From: Candidatus Poribacteria bacterium
GTDB lineage: Bacteria > Poribacteria > WGA-4E > UBA9662
Assembly: GCA_030748495.1 (NCBI GenBank)
Contig: JASMLX010000015.1
Location: forward strand, 1 to 64,000
Direction: 5' to 3'
Length of the DNA stretch: 64,000 nt
Every line of letters begins with the position of its first letter. Position 1 is the first letter of the stretch. The position numbers were made by a program, and so were the translations under genes. Below the pieces are notes generated by a model that was not told the DNA's origin, did no database searches, and saw only the letters and a program-made list of their open reading frames with translations. Below, piece by piece: positions 1-8,701 of this stretch.

Positions 1-185
1 AGGTGCGGCCAATAGCGGCTGGTTGACACAACTTTAGAATGAGTATACGAGCTGCGGGAAAGTAAATCAAATGAAAAGAAGACAGTTGTGTGCAATTTCT
101 TAAATGAGATCTAGCCTCATAATCAATTAGAGGAAATGTATTGATACATTAAACCTTGCACAAGAGGTTGAAGAAGAACAATCAA

Positions 186-213
186 GGTGAGCCATCGAGG
201 CTCGTCTTTTTTG
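186..213 (+). terminator. rho-independent terminator 1
   Basis: A GAGCC (189-193) / GGCTC (199-203) stem with a 5-nt loop is followed by a T-rich run (205-212). It has the form of an intrinsic terminator for transcription entering from the left. The upstream 180 bases hold no recognisable gene, so it may end a gene outside the window or a short RNA. Confidence 0.6.
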
Positions 214-281
214 TTTCCGCATTCGAGTTATACCAGAATCAGGTGATAATAGATAGCATCTTCTAAACTTCCTTCTTGTGT

Positions 282-318
282 AAGGTGGACCACCCCCTCT
301 GGCTCACCTTCTTTTTTG
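282..318 (+). terminator. rho-independent terminator 2
   Basis: AAGGTG (282-287) pairs with CACCTT (305-310), with extra inner pairing, and is followed by six T (312-317). It is a second terminator-like hairpin about 70 bases after the first, with no ORF of note between them. Confidence 0.6.
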
Positions 319-403
319 CTGTCATACCATTTTTCATTGAATCAAAAGGTCAATTACCAATCAAGAAGTTACTTAGTCATTCATATGGCAATTCAATAGT
401 TCT

Positions 404-1255
404 ATGTATAAATATTCCATCTCTAGCTTATTATTTGCCCTGATCCTACTTGGTGGCTGCAGTGAAAGCCCAACTAAGCCAATAGAGAGAAGTCAAACCA
501 GAACTAAATCTGCCGATAACGAGCTTTCAAAAGAAATCATATGGCAAACCGACAGTGCAAAAATGGTGCTGATTCCAGAGGGTAGTTTTCAGATGGGAGA
601 TGCGTTAAAAGACCCTGAAGAATTTATGCGACCTTCGCTTCCAACCCATCAAGTTAGCGTTAATGGATTTTATATGGATGCATGTGAAGTGACTTTGGGT
701 CAATACAAGCAATTCTTGCAAGCAACGGAGCATCCCCCTCTGCCGGATTGGGTAGCAAAGATTGCACCAGATGACAATTATCCCGTAATTGGAGTCAATT
801 GGTTTGATGCTAAAGCCTACGCCGAATGGGTTGGAAAACGGTTACCCACAGAAGCTGAATGGGAATATGCCGCCAGAGGAGGGTTAACCGACAAACGATT
901 TGCTAATGGAGGTAGATTAAAACACGCAGATGCTAACTTCAAAGGCAAAGGTGAAATAGATATCTGGGGCCAGACTTCACCTGTGGCAAGTTTCAAACCT
1001 AACAATTATGGGTTGTTTGATGTAATGGGAAATGTGTGGGAATGGTGTGAAGATTTATATGATGAAAATTATTATGCCGTATCTCCAGTTGAAAACCCTG
1101 GAGGACCAGAATCCACTCCAATGGAAAGAAGAGTGATTAGAGGGGGTAGTTGGATGAGTTTTAAGCACTTCTTGAGGGTTGCATTAAGAAATTATCAAAA
1201 CCCTGAAATGAAAAACAACTATACAGGTTTTAGATGTGTAGTTGACTTAAATTAA
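404..1255 (+). CDS. SUMF1/formylglycine-generating-enzyme-like lipoprotein
   Basis: The 283-residue protein starts with a lipoprotein signal (lipobox LGGC, Cys19), so it is probably membrane-anchored in the envelope. Residues about 50-280 form an FGE-sulfatase (SUMF1) domain: IPEGSFQMGD, the EVTLGQY strand, WFDAKAYAEWVGKRLPTEAEWEYAARGG, MGNVWEWCED and RRVIRGGSW near the end, closing with GFRC. The cysteine pair that carries catalysis in true formylglycine-generating enzymes is not visible in the segment FLRVALRNYQN, so I infer a structural or binding role, as in many PvdO/NirV-like paralogues, rather than sulfatase activation. No sulfatase gene lies nearby. The Shine-Dalgarno is weak. Two terminators upstream isolate it from anything to the left. 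Confidence 0.8.
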   Translation: MYKYSISSLLFALILLGGCSESPTKPIERSQTRTKSADNELSKEIIWQTDSAKMVLIPEGSFQMGDALKDPEEFMRPSLPTHQVSVNGFYMDACEVTLGQYKQFLQATEHPPLPDWVAKIAPDDNYPVIGVNWFDAKAYAEWVGKRLPTEAEWEYAARGGLTDKRFANGGRLKHADANFKGKGEIDIWGQTSPVASFKPNNYGLFDVMGNVWEWCEDLYDENYYAVSPVENPGGPESTPMERRVIRGGSWMSFKHFLRVALRNYQNPEMKNNYTGFRCVVDLN

Positions 1256-1298
1256 TTCATAAATGTCTAACTGAGGGGATGGGTACACCAGCAGTTGG

Positions 1299-1931
1299 TT
1301 AGAGCAAATCCATATCAAGTATTTGGCTTGAATTAGCCCGGATAAGCCGGTAGCCGACTTTGGTGAACAGACCGACGATAATCCAAACTCCACCGATCAA
1401 GGTTTCGCCGAAGACCAGGCCCAAGAAGAACGGCCGACAATGGCGATAGAGCTTAAAGCCGCCAATCTTGAGGGTCAACATTTTACAGAGCCAACCGATG
1501 AAGAATGAGGACCAGACGGTGAAGGGTGTCCAACTGGTGGTCATAGCGTAACCGAGTGGATGTACTCGCCACCACAGAAACCGGTAGCGCATGAAAATCA
1601 TCATCGATATTATGGCCATCTCTAAACCGATGAAGGAGAGTTCCAACCAGTGAGTCTCTTTAGGAAAGGTCAAAAAAGCTGTTAGGCGATTCCACGGTTC
1701 CGAGTCAAACCAGTAGTCCATATTATGGCCACCTTTGTGGTATCAGGTCATTAGCCCCGCATAGTAAGCCACCGCTAGTCCAACAACCATCGACAGGCTC
1801 ATGGCCAGCATCAAATGTGGACGGCGCAAACGGACCGAGTGGTGATTGAGGTCAAAGCCGCGCCAGGTTGATTCGGCTTCCGGGTAGGTGTGTCGAGCAA
1901 TGTTGGAGTTTATGCCAAGGCCGGTCAGAGT
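1299..1931 (-). pseudogene. DUF6785/DUF6784 membrane protein, decayed C-terminal part
   Basis: The last 140 codons match the C-terminal part of the intact DUF6785-type protein at 37405-39354 (shared patterns HPLGYA/QPLGYA, IGW/IAW, RPFFLGL(V/I)FGE). Reading upstream in the same frame, homology continues through NIARHTYPEAESTWRGFDLNHH but is interrupted by an in-frame TGA (plus-strand 1743-1745) and then a TAG (1932-1934). The N-terminal two thirds are missing. It is a truncated relic of a polytopic membrane protein, probably related to but diverged from the intact copy, since identity is limited to the motifs. Confidence 0.75.
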
Positions 1932-2000
1932 CTACCAAACCAGTCTTGTCGAATCAAGGATTAACCGTTAATACTACCTGAACAGTAAAGGTTAACAAAC

Positions 2001-2029
2001 TTGACGCTGACAGATGGATTTGATAAAAT
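2001..2029 (+). promoter_or_regulatory. sigma-70-like promoter for the isomerase gene
   Basis: TTGACG (2001-2006), a 17-base spacer and TAAAAT (2024-2029). It lies about 100 bases before the ATG at 2127 and argues against any start codon further upstream. Confidence 0.6.
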
Positions 2030-2126
2030 CGGCACGGAATATGGATTATTTCTGACACTAAATCCCCCATGGAACTGGAAGGGCGACGAAATAGCTAGTA
2101 ATTTTGCAAAAGGAAGAGAATCAAAG

Positions 2127-2978
2127 ATGTTTAAAAACTTAAGTCCGGGTGCCATCGGTGTCTCCGCGGACATGCAACAAGGGTTAACTTATGCCAGGCA
2201 GTTTGGGTTCGAAGGATTAGACCTTAATATTCATCAAGCTAGCCAAATGGCCGAAGAACAATCTATCAATGAGGTAAAAGCGTTATGGGATGGGATCAAC
2301 ATGGGGGGCTGGAGTTTCCCTGTGGCCTGGAGTGGCCCAGAAGAAGAATACGAAGAAAGTCTAGCCCGTTTGCCAGCTTTAGCCGCTTTAGCCGCTGAAC
2401 TGGGCTGTTTTCGCACCTCAACTTGGATTCCACCGGCTTCGAACGAAAAAACCTATGGTGAGAATTGGGATTTTCACGTTCGTCGATTTCGTCCAATAAC
2501 GCAGATTTTAGCCGATCACGGGCATGCCCTAGGACTTGAGTTTATTGGTCCACGAACTAGCCGTGCCAAGGCGACACACGGATTTGTCTATACCATGGAC
2601 GGGATGCGTGGGTTAGCTGCGGCTATCGGTACCGGCAATGTTGGATTGCTATTGGATGCTTGGCACTGGTACACAGCCCAGTCGACCCTATCTGACCTGG
2701 CACAACTATACCCGGAGGATATTGTCTATGTTCATGTTAATGATGCCCCAAGCGGAATTGACGTGGAAGATCAGATCGATAACGTCCGCTGTTTGCCTGC
2801 TGAAACAGGTGTCATTCCATTAGCTGAGTTCTTTAAAATTCTGGCTCAAGTGGGCTATGATGGGCCGGTGACTGTCGAGCCATTCAGCCAAAAGTTGCGA
2901 GAAATGAAACCCGAACAGGCTCTACAAGCTACCATTGACTCACTTGATACGGTTTGGGAACAAGCCGGATTGACATAA
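2127..2978 (+). CDS. sugar phosphate isomerase/epimerase (xylose isomerase-like TIM barrel)
   Basis: The 283-residue protein belongs to the AP endonuclease family 2/xylose isomerase-like TIM-barrel superfamily. Visible landmarks are FEGLDLNIH near the start, GHALGLEFIGP, VGLLLDAWHWY, DIVYVHVNDAP and a late GPVTVEPFS; the Glu, Asp and His residues in these strands are the usual metal ligands. I chose ATG 2127 because AGGAAGAG precedes it at 2111-2118 and a promoter sits upstream; the open frame extends further 5' but that part overlaps the promoter. The substrate cannot be read from the sequence; relatives act on sugars, inositols or hydroxypyruvate. An SCP2-like gene follows after 19 bases, so the two are probably co-transcribed. 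Confidence 0.85.
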   Translation: MFKNLSPGAIGVSADMQQGLTYARQFGFEGLDLNIHQASQMAEEQSINEVKALWDGINMGGWSFPVAWSGPEEEYEESLARLPALAALAAELGCFRTSTWIPPASNEKTYGENWDFHVRRFRPITQILADHGHALGLEFIGPRTSRAKATHGFVYTMDGMRGLAAAIGTGNVGLLLDAWHWYTAQSTLSDLAQLYPEDIVYVHVNDAPSGIDVEDQIDNVRCLPAETGVIPLAEFFKILAQVGYDGPVTVEPFSQKLREMKPEQALQATIDSLDTVWEQAGLT

Positions 2979-2997
2979 AGATAAAGGGAGACTGAGA

Positions 2998-3414
2998 TTG
3001 CCGGTATTTGAGACTGCCGATCAACTCTACGCTTGCATCGGCGGTCTTTTTGCTCAGATGCAACAAGACTTGCGAACGCAAGAACAGTTAAGCGATCTGA
3101 AGTTAAGTGTTCAATTTACCTTTTTGGCACCGGAGGCAACCATCGGTTTGATAACCGGGAATGGGGAACAGCAGGTGAAGTGTAATGCACAAATCGAAAA
3201 TCCCGACGTTGAGTTAGTGATGTCAGGGGATGTTGCGCACCATTTCTGGATGGGAGAGGTCAATGTCATGGACGCTATTACCAAGCGTCAGATCATCCCA
3301 GTTGGATCGCTAGCCAAAATTATGACACTGGTTCCGCTGATAAAAGCCGCGATCCGGTTTTATCCACAACACTATCAAACGTCAATTATGGATAAGGAGA
3401 GTGTAACTTGTTGA
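2998..3414 (+). CDS. SCP2 sterol-binding-domain-like protein
   Basis: The 138-residue cytoplasmic protein spans one SCP-2-like lipid/sterol carrier fold. The pattern VQFTFLAPEATIGLITGNGEQQV..NPDVELVMSGDVAHHFWMGEVNVMDAITKRQIIPVGSLAKIMTLVPLI matches the strand-helix order of bacterial SCP2 proteins. Translation begins at TTG 2998, preceded by AAGGGAG at about 2985-2991. It lies 19 bases after the isomerase gene and probably shares its transcript. The bound ligand is unknown. The end abuts an IS982 relic. Confidence 0.7.
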   Translation: MPVFETADQLYACIGGLFAQMQQDLRTQEQLSDLKLSVQFTFLAPEATIGLITGNGEQQVKCNAQIENPDVELVMSGDVAHHFWMGEVNVMDAITKRQIIPVGSLAKIMTLVPLIKAAIRFYPQHYQTSIMDKESVTC

Positions 3415-3419
3415 AAAAA

Positions 3420-4113
3420 ACGACCTTTTTGTGGCTTGATTGCAAAATTATCAAGACTTCGCAGTACAAACCAAAAAAGGAAGTCGTTATAGAAGATACT
3501 CTACTTACATTTATATTGACGCGGATTGGTTTCAAATTTAGTTTCTTACCCACCATTCATTACACGAGTCAAGTCTATTTGGCTTCCGTTGAATTTTTTC
3601 CGGCCCATCCTCAAAGGAGAAGCAACAGGAATTTACCTGTTGATTCAACCATTCTAAAAGCCTGTCACATTAAACCAGAACGACAGAATCGGGTCTTGAG
3701 AGGTGTTGCCACCAAAGCCAGATCAACAATCGGTCGGTTTTTTGGCTTTAAATTGCACTTAGTGATCAATGATATGGGAGAGATTATGGCATTTAAAATC
3801 ACGGTAGGAAATGTTGATGATCGAGATCCAGTGGCCGATTTAAGACGCCAATTGTCAGGTAAATTATTTCAACCTTTGATGGCTCAAGGAGTTCAATTGG
3901 TGACTGGTGTCAAGAAAAACATGACAAATAAATTAATGCCACTCAGGGATAAATTATGATTAAATAAACCTGGTGTGATAGAATCCGTTAACGAGTAGCG
4001 TAAAAATATTTGCCCGGTTGAGCATTCAGGTCATCGAAGTAGTTGGGGTTTGATGATAAACACTTTGGCTGTATTGTGGGCCGATGCTTGGCGACCCAAA
4101 AAGGCAACAATTG
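3420..4113 (+). pseudogene. IS982-family transposase remnant
   Basis: The frame up to 3959 contains LPVDSTIL (first catalytic Asp), the IS982 signature GRFFGFKLHLVINDMGEIMAFKIT.GNVDDRDPV and KKNMTNKLMPLRDKL. The DKGY segment carrying the second catalytic Asp has been lost between GKLF and QPLMAQG. After a stop at 3957-3959, pieces of the C-terminal part follow in other frames, including VIESV near 3976 and LAVLWADAWRPKKAT near 4065-4110. No terminal inverted repeats were identified. The element is inactive. Confidence 0.8.
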
Positions 4114-4278
4114 ATAAAAATATCCGGGGGTTAATCTGCTAATGTAATACTTCTGCTTATTCATACATTAACGTTCAGATAGAACTCAGCACAGATCAGA
4201 AGCACTATACTGCCATGGCCATTGACCAATTAGCAGCTAAGCCTAATCGTTTGCTAGCCGAGGAGGTAGTCGCTTAAT

Positions 4279-4650
4279 GTGCTGAAGGCAATCCTTCCAG
4301 AAAGATTACTCACCCAAACTCAATTCTTAGCCAACTATCCTAACCCTTTCAATCCAGAAACCTGGATACCTTTCCAACTGAGTCAAGATGCTGATGTAAC
4401 CATTACCATTTATGATGTGGCGGGAAGAGCCGTCAGGAAAATGCAGTTGGGCCATCTAACAGCCGGCAGTTACAGCCAGACAGAGAAAGCGATTTATTGG
4501 GATGGGAAAACTGAAAATGGAGAGCTTGTATCTTCGGGAACTTACTTTTATCAGATACACGCTGGAGATTACCATGCAACACGGAAGATGGTGGTTCTGA
4601 AGCAGGTAGGGTTTAGTTACTATCTACTTGAAGGATTAAATGGCGGGTAG
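4279..4650 (+). pseudogene. orphan FlgD/T9SS-like C-terminal sorting domain
   Basis: Codons 18-115 encode a complete C-terminal beta-sandwich of the FlgD Ig-like / type IX-like sorting class: NYPNPFNPETWIPFQL, VTITIYDVAGRAVRKM, GHLTAGSY, AIYWDGKTENGELVSSGTYFYQI and RKMVVLKQ. In other proteins this domain sits at the end of a large secreted protein; here no exported domain precedes it. A short frame just upstream (ends TAA 4275-4277, reading LAEEVVA) could be the preceding linker of the same protein, separated by a small frameshift, so this is best read as the tail of a broken surface protein. GTG 4279 has AGGAGG upstream at 4261-4266. A twin of the domain closes the intact metalloprotease at 32134. 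Confidence 0.65.
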
Positions 4651-5118
4651 TTAACGGCCAAGGTGAGGTCGCAGTAACGGGCTTAGCGGAATATACACGG
4701 GGCAATGTGGTCAAAATGGGCAGAAGAATTTAGAGGTAAGAAAAAGATCAGAAAGGATCTGATAGCCTGCAGACACTAAAGAAAAATCTCGCCGTATTTC
4801 CCGTAGAAACAGTACAGGCACAGGTTATTGAATATTGGCTTGATGTATCAATGACATCTAGGTCGAAGCGTTCCTTTGGAAAACTAATCGGGTATCCAAA
4901 AGTATTCACCGCAGATGTGTTGATCTACCAGTTCCTTGGGAATTAAGCACATAACCTCATCCGGTTGCGGTATTAACAAATACTATTATGATAACCATGG
5001 CAACCTGCCAATCAAGGAGTATAGCAAGGGCCTTCTATTGATCAAGGATAAGAATTGACATGATGATTCGGCATCCATATGCGAGTTTGATTGCCTACCG
5101 TCAAAACACTAAATAAGC
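4651..5118. other. intergenic, no gene recognised
   Basis: About 470 bases with only short frames. A stretch near 4770-4940 reads open without a clear start (AVFPVETVQAQVIEYW) and may be decayed coding sequence, but I could not assign a family. Confidence 0.4.
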
Positions 5119-5583
5119 ATGAAAAGATACCGCGATTTTACATATCTCTGGGAAAAGATACCTAACGGGCTATTGTACGATTGGCTCAAATTTGTGGAGG
5201 AGAATCATCATCGATGGCGGTCACTCCTACGACAACTAACAGATGGTGAAAATCCACAAGAATGGCAAACATTAATACAAGAAGCAAGTCGAAAAATTTG
5301 GGCGATGTGGTCTGATACCAACTGGAATGGAACTGGAGACAGTGAAAAGGCCTGTTTTATAGCCGATTTGAGGAAAGATGGGATAGCCGAGGTACAAATT
5401 TTGATGCTTGTGGAGAAAGCCGAAACCCTGATTCAGCAAGATCCTCTTCGCCATATCACCGTTTATATCGCTGAGATTGATGATGCGGATGAAGTGGAGA
5501 CTGCCAAACGACTTGATGCTGGCGGTCGTCGGAATTTCTTTCGCGGGTCTGGGTTAACTGAGGGGGGCCAACCAATCTTTTGA
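5119..5583 (+). CDS. hypothetical protein
   Basis: A 154-codon frame of unknown family. It has no signal peptide or membrane segment. It is rich in Trp and acidic residues, with a helical N-terminal part (YLWEKIPNGLLYDWLKFVEEN) and a plausible middle strand (HITVYIAEIDDADEV). The last 20 or so residues (GGRRNFFRGSGLTEGGQPIF) look less protein-like and could be read-through after a frameshift. The start has no convincing Shine-Dalgarno. Flanks are decayed sequence, so it may itself be a fragment. Confidence 0.35.
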   Translation: MKRYRDFTYLWEKIPNGLLYDWLKFVEENHHRWRSLLRQLTDGENPQEWQTLIQEASRKIWAMWSDTNWNGTGDSEKACFIADLRKDGIAEVQILMLVEKAETLIQQDPLRHITVYIAEIDDADEVETAKRLDAGGRRNFFRGSGLTEGGQPIF

Positions 5584-5894
5584 TCACCTAGATATCTACG
5601 TGTAAATCCAGGTACCAGTGTAAGTACGGTTTGGATCACGACCTTTAACTCGAAGCTACCATCATCGATTATCACCACTTCCAACAGATCGGAATTTTAC
5701 ATTGGTTCGGCACTGGTAGAAAGTTTCTAAGCTGGCGACGAATGATTTTGTACGACTAATGGAACGATTACTGAAAACAGCGGCCAGCCGACTGAAGCTT
5801 GATTTTTACCCAAGGTATTTTATTCTTGTCTTGACGCTTGCTAGCCCCAAAAGGAAGCAAGCCATATATATCTCATAGTAAGGAGAATAGATGT
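5584..5894. other. intergenic, no gene recognised
   Basis: About 310 bases. A TTGACG at 5831-5836 lacks a -10 box at proper spacing. AGGAG at 5881-5885 serves the next frame. Nothing else is supported. Confidence 0.4.
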
Positions 5895-6324
5895 ATGGGT
5901 TACAATCAATCTATCAACCCAACCATCCAAAATAAAGTACAGGCTTTGGCGTGGCGAAAGCAACACCAGACATCAACTCCTAAAGTCGGTGAAACGGCTC
6001 CCGGTTTCCAATTATCGGATATTAAGGGGCAAAACCCACTTACGCTGTCTGGTCTCTGCCAACATAAGCCAGAGGCCTTGGTTTTTGGCAGTTTCACCTG
6101 ACCTCCATTCGTCGAGCAGTCGGTTAACCTATAGCAACTTTACCAGCGATACTATCAATAGGTCGAATTTTTGGTTATTTATCTCCATGAAGCCCCCTGT
6201 AGATGGTTGGGATATTAGCAGCTCCAACCGAATCACTGATCCTCAGACCATAGAACGGTCAGAATGGCCTGCCCAATCTTGTCCCGTTGACCTATTGTTA
6301 GCATTAGCGTATAATGGCAAATGA
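5895..6324 (+). pseudogene. decayed deiodinase-like redox protein with TGA at the Sec site
   Basis: From ATG 5895 (AGGAG at 5881-5885) the frame reads VGETAPGFQLSDIKGQNPLTLSGL...ALVFGSFT, then TGA (6099-6101), then PPFVEQSVNL. The arrangement FGSFT-U-PPF is the iodothyronine deiodinase-like active site, where selenocysteine encoded by UGA occupies this position. Homology continues (QLYQRYYQ, VEFLVIYLHEAP, then after a +1 shift VDGWDI, SSNRITDPQTIERSEW), as in bacterial deiodinase-like thioredoxin-fold proteins. Two TAG codons (6132-6134, 6159-6161) and the frameshift near 6190-6195 show the gene is dead now, whatever the TGA once meant. No selenocysteine machinery is seen in the window. Confidence 0.75.
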
Positions 6325-6406
6325 CTCAAGATTTGGTGACATCTCTAATTCTGCAGTAAATAACCACAACTAATCCTAAATAGGGCGAAAATTTGGAGTG
6401 GACAAC

Positions 6407-7435
6407 ATGACAAACCAAAAATTACGTGCCGCCGTCATCGGATGCGGATTGGGGGCTTCACACGGCTACGCCTATACCCACGCTCCCGAATTTGAACTGG
6501 TAGCTATCTGTGATCTGAAATCCGAGGTGATCGACGCATTCTTTGAACGCTCCCAACTTGAGCGAGGCAGCGTCCGTGAGTACACTGACTACCAGGCGAT
6601 GCTAGCAGAGGAAGAGTTGGATGTGGTCAGCGTTGCCACGCCGGACGATTACCACGCCAACCCTGTCTGTGACGCCTCCAACGCTGGGATCAAAGGCATT
6701 TTCTGTGAGAAGCCTTTGACAACTAACCTGAAGGATGCCGATCGGATGATCGAAGCAATTGAGCACAACGGCACCAAGATGTCAGTTGACCACACCCGGA
6801 GTTGGGTGCCAATATATCAAACCGTGCGACAAGCAGTCAGAGAAGGCGAAATCGGTAACCTGACCCGCATCGTCGCTCACATGGGCGGTCGTCGATCAAT
6901 GCTCTTTCGCAACGGAACCCATCTGGTTGATGCCGTCTGTTACTTTGCTGAAGCCGATCCTGTTTGGGTAATTGCCGCTCATGAACGTGGGTTTGAAGAC
7001 TATGGAATCGAGTACAAAGGAGAAGGCGGCAAAGATCCGGGGCTTGATCCGGCCTCGACGCTTATTATCGAGTTCGACAACGGCATCCGCGGCATAGTCA
7101 ACAGCGCGAAGATGACGCCAGCCATCTTTGAGTTCGATCTCTTAGGTCCAAATGGGCGCTATTGGGTAACCGATAAACATTGTACGGTTTGGAAGACGGA
7201 TCGACCCGAAGGCTCGCCGCAGAAGGCTATGCTACCACAGGCTAGCGGCTATGCAGACTATTTCGGTGATACTTTGATTCCGGCGGTTCAGGAACTCGCT
7301 ATGATGATCTGGAATGGTGCGCCTAGTAGTTCACCGGCGCGGCGTGCCCGAAACACGCTGGAGATCATGTTAGGCGCATTGATCTCCCAATCGCAAGATA
7401 GCACCAAGATTCACTTACCTCTTCCAAGAAAATAG
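6407..7435 (+). CDS. Gfo/Idh/MocA-family oxidoreductase
   Basis: The 342-residue cytoplasmic NAD(P)-dependent dehydrogenase begins with the Rossmann motif AAVIGCGLGASHGYAY and continues with DVVSVATPDDYHA and the family hallmark GIFCEKPLTT, whose Lys is the conserved catalytic/cofactor residue. RNGTHLVDAVCYFA supplies the expected downstream His. Family members oxidise or isomerise sugars, inositols and amino sugars; the substrate is not readable. ATG 6407 is preferred over the in-frame GTG 6398 because GGAG at 6395-6398 is then correctly spaced. A second member of the family follows about 190 bases later, with only moderate resemblance. Confidence 0.9.
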   Translation: MTNQKLRAAVIGCGLGASHGYAYTHAPEFELVAICDLKSEVIDAFFERSQLERGSVREYTDYQAMLAEEELDVVSVATPDDYHANPVCDASNAGIKGIFCEKPLTTNLKDADRMIEAIEHNGTKMSVDHTRSWVPIYQTVRQAVREGEIGNLTRIVAHMGGRRSMLFRNGTHLVDAVCYFAEADPVWVIAAHERGFEDYGIEYKGEGGKDPGLDPASTLIIEFDNGIRGIVNSAKMTPAIFEFDLLGPNGRYWVTDKHCTVWKTDRPEGSPQKAMLPQASGYADYFGDTLIPAVQELAMMIWNGAPSSSPARRARNTLEIMLGALISQSQDSTKIHLPLPRK

Positions 7436-7621
7436 GTTGTCCAATGCTCCAATCACCTAAGGGTGTTACCAACTGAAAGATCAATAGCAGAACTGGCCAT
7501 CTCAGCGAAAACAGGGTTGCTTGTTCTACTAAGACCCGTTATCGGAATATTTTAATACTGAATGGGTATAAGTCAATTTTCGCGTCGAGATCGGACTAAC
7601 GAAATTGAACCGGAGCACCTT

Positions 7622-8701
7622 ATGAAAAAGTATCGAACCGGAATAGCTGGATCTGCTCACATTAATTCCCATTTATATTCTTTGAATGCAGTACCAAACA
7701 TCGAACTGGTTGCTGCTGTCGCTCAGACCGAGGTAGAAAAAAAGCCGTTTCAAGCCTATGGTGTCTCCACATTTTATCAGAGCTATGAGGAGATGTTAGA
7801 CAGCGAAAATCTGGACATTTTCGAGATCGATTCTGATCCGAGCCAACGGTATAAGATGACCCTGGCGGCGGCTAAACGCCGCATCCATGTGCTGGGAGAA
7901 AAACCGATTGCTGTGTCTCTGGAAGCCGCTGATAAAATGGTCAAAGCCTGTGAAAGGGCTGGAGTCCAGTTTGCTATACATAATCTCCGACGCTGTGACC
8001 CTTATCATATTCGAGCCAAAGAACTCTTGGACGAAGGGTTTATCGGTGAGTTGCTCTCAATTAGAGCTATATGCCGTGACCCACGCCCGGCGGGGCACTG
8101 TTTGATCAACCTCGGCACCCATCTTTTTGACACCACTCGCTTCTTTGGCGGAGATGCGAATTGGATCTTTGGTCATGTCACTATTGAGGGCAGAGATGTT
8201 ACTGCCGAGGACATTGAGAAAACTTCTGATGGTTTTGGGCTGATTGCTGGTGATAAGGCCAGTGTATCTTTAGGGCTCGACAACGGTGTGACAGCAAAGG
8301 TTGAGTTTTGGATGGCAACTCCTCCATATTTTGGCATCGAGTTGATTGGGACGACTGGCTCTCTGGTCATCAGGCAACCTGAATCACCCGGGCCGATGAT
8401 GTATCGAAAAGATGCCCTTTGGTCGGTTGATCCAACAGAGAACGAGTGGCAGCCAATTGAACTCTCACCGGAGGCATTGGCCAAATTTGACTCAAGCCGT
8501 TGGGATTCCGTTTATCGGATGGTGGTTGAGGAATTTATACGGTGCATCGAGACGGGAGAGGAGCATCCGACCAGTGGGCGTCAAGCACTGAAAGCTCTGG
8601 AGCTCATTTTAGGAACTTATGAATCCCATCGGCTAAAGGAGCGTGTCACGCTTCCCTTAGTACAACGGAAACACCCATTGGAAGTGTGGCGGCAGGATTG
8701 A
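7622..8701 (+). CDS. Gfo/Idh/MocA-family oxidoreductase
   Basis: The 359-residue protein has the same two-domain plan as its left neighbour: TGIAGSAHINSHLYSL at the nucleotide site, IFEIDSDPSQRYKMTLAAA, the signature HVLGEKPIAVS, and LINLGTHLFDTTRFFGGD with the conserved His. The first glycine motif is degenerate (GxAGS rather than GxGxxG). I place the start at ATG 7622, with GGAG at 7612-7615; a longer frame from 7562 adds 20 unconserved codons. The pair may serve one sugar or inositol pathway, but no transporter is adjacent. Confidence 0.88.
   Translation: MKKYRTGIAGSAHINSHLYSLNAVPNIELVAAVAQTEVEKKPFQAYGVSTFYQSYEEMLDSENLDIFEIDSDPSQRYKMTLAAAKRRIHVLGEKPIAVSLEAADKMVKACERAGVQFAIHNLRRCDPYHIRAKELLDEGFIGELLSIRAICRDPRPAGHCLINLGTHLFDTTRFFGGDANWIFGHVTIEGRDVTAEDIEKTSDGFGLIAGDKASVSLGLDNGVTAKVEFWMATPPYFGIELIGTTGSLVIRQPESPGPMMYRKDALWSVDPTENEWQPIELSPEALAKFDSSRWDSVYRMVVEEFIRCIETGEEHPTSGRQALKALELILGTYESHRLKERVTLPLVQRKHPLEVWRQD

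Noticed and set aside
1743-1745. In-frame TGA in the DUF6785 relic as recoded Trp or Sec
   Set aside because: TGA is an ordinary stop elsewhere (for example 35269-35271), and a TAG and a large truncation also break the gene.
2001-2126. Upstream extension of the isomerase gene to a TTG at 2001
   Set aside because: The TTG is the first part of a -35 box (TTGACG-17-TAAAAT), and the family's start matches ATG 2127 with a good Shine-Dalgarno.
6099-6101. Deiodinase-like TGA as a currently functional selenocysteine codon
   Set aside because: Two TAG stops and a frameshift downstream rule out a full-length product, and no convincing bacterial SECIS hairpin was seen directly after the TGA.
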